Below are positions 4,695-5,121 of a stretch of DNA of 5,121 nt, one piece after another; within the stretch, counting starts at the first letter, position 1, and every line of letters starts with the position of its first letter. The notes beneath the pieces are model-generated. The model did no database searches, had not been told where the DNA came from, and worked only from the letters and a program-made list of their open reading frames with translations. Source of the DNA: Actinomycetota bacterium (GTDB lineage Bacteria; Margulisbacteria; Marinamargulisbacteria; SXXA01); assembly GCA_005791325.1 (NCBI GenBank), contig SXXA01000111.1:1-5121 (forward strand), in the 5' to 3' direction. The translations under genes were made by a program, and so were the position numbers.

Positions 4695-5121
4695 GTGGGC
4701 GTGCCTTTGGTTGAAAATAAGTCATCATCGTCATCATATAAAGAAGACGATACCACATTTGAATCGTTTCTCTCAATTGAAGATGGGGATGATCGGCCCC
4801 ATGCCAAGAATGGATCTTGTGAATCGGAGGTGCTTTGCATGGACTCCTTGTATAGAGAAAAGTCGTCATCATCATCGAGTTGGTCGTCTAATGTGGCGGG
4901 GAATGATGGGGGGAGGGTGGTCTGGGTCCATGTTGGCACCGCCGAATCCACCTCTCTTACATGGTCGTCTTGCATGGGGGCAGGGTAATCATCATCGAGT
5001 TGCTGGGTGCGATTGTAAACGGGCGGGGTGATGCCTTGAGCCACACCAACATTCCGATCTGAATCTAGCTGGAACGGATCTGTTTCGTCATCACCCAACG
5101 CAAAGGGGTCGTCAGGATCGA
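4691..5121 (-). CDS. Acidic low-complexity protein of unknown function (C-terminal part)
   Basis: The frame is open from the window edge to TGA 4691-4693, giving at least 142 residues. Possible starts inside the window, such as TTG at 5096-5098, have no good support, and the same composition continues upstream of it, so I treat the gene as truncated at its 5' end. It is unrecognised. The visible part is rich in Asp, Ser, Pro and Gln, has no hydrophobic helix, and is very probably disordered. Short motifs recur: Asp-Pro-Phe three times (4-6, 14-16, 102-104), Gln-Leu-Asp-Asp-Asp twice (40-44, 80-84), and two poly-Asp blocks in similar settings, LDDDDDFSLYK (81-91) and LYDDDDDLFSTK (127-138). 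Its stop overlaps the ParA-like start as ATGA, so the pair is likely made together. By position it could be a partner, scaffold or polar adaptor for the ATPase. It is not a canonical ParB: no helix-turn-helix and no basic activating peptide is visible, although those would normally lie further upstream. Confidence 0.8.
   Translation of the reverse strand, partial: DPDDPFALGDDETDPFQLDSDRNVGVAQGITPPVYNRTQQLDDDYPAPMQDDHVREVDSAVPTWTQTTLPPSFPATLDDQLDDDDDFSLYKESMQSTSDSQDPFLAWGRSSPSSIERNDSNVVSSSLYDDDDDLFSTKGTPT
4868..4882 (-). repeat. 15-base direct repeat, copy 1, in the acidic gene
   Basis: The sequence atcatcatcgagttg (+ strand) recurs exactly at 4988-5002, 120 bases away and in the same reading frame. 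It encodes Gln-Leu-Asp-Asp-Asp (residues 80-84 of the visible part). It reflects internal repetition of the acidic protein. Confidence 0.85.
4988..5002 (-). repeat. 15-base direct repeat, copy 2, in the acidic gene
   Basis: Second exact copy of the 15-base element at 4868-4882, encoding Gln-Leu-Asp-Asp-Asp at residues 40-44 of the visible fragment. Confidence 0.85.

Noticed and set aside
4620..4988. Plus-strand open frame of 122 codons with long serine runs
   Set aside because: It is the antisense image of the Asp-rich codons of the acidic gene and of the ParA N-terminus; the serine runs are reversed GAT/GAC repeats. No ribosome-binding site supports it.

Overview
The window is part of a bacterial flagellar operon. 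All genes lie on the minus strand, so transcription runs from right to left. In that order they are: the C-terminal part of an acidic, low-complexity protein (4691-5121, cut by the window edge); an orphan ParA/Soj-type ATPase (3936-4694); fliN, the C-ring switch protein (3548-3958); fliO (3306-3548); fliP (2560-3309); an unrecognised secreted protein of 319 residues (1604-2563); fliQ (1338-1607); fliR (541-1311); and the first 179 codons of flhB (1-537, cut by the window edge). There is essentially no non-coding DNA: the longest gap is 26 bases, between fliQ and fliR. I see no RNA gene, insertion sequence, CRISPR array, terminator or convincing promoter, so the transcript probably starts upstream (right) and continues downstream (left) of the window.

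The genes are packed as a translationally coupled chain. Four junctions are ATGA stop/start overlaps (4691-4694, 3306-3309, 2560-2563, 1604-1607), one is a TAATG overlap (3546-3550), and fliN starts 23 bases inside the end of the ParA gene. FliO, FliP, FliQ, FliR and FlhB are membrane parts of the flagellar type III export gate, and FliN forms the cytoplasmic ring below it that serves switching and export.

Three things depart from the textbook order fliM-fliN-fliO-fliP-fliQ-fliR-flhB. A ParA-type ATPase with an acidic, probably disordered neighbour sits directly ahead of fliN, without a ParB in view. A secreted protein that looks like two beta-rich domains is inserted between fliP and fliQ. 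Seven-base G/C homopolymers occur inside fliP, inside fliN and just ahead of fliQ, in an otherwise AT-leaning sequence.

The organism is a flagellated bacterium using the standard code (TGA is a stop at most junctions). The sequences are clearly homologous to known flagellar proteins but do not read like the common proteobacterial or Bacillus versions. An uncultured or candidate lineage is plausible (a Margulisbacteria-like group came to mind), but this is a weak guess and the window has no taxonomic marker gene.
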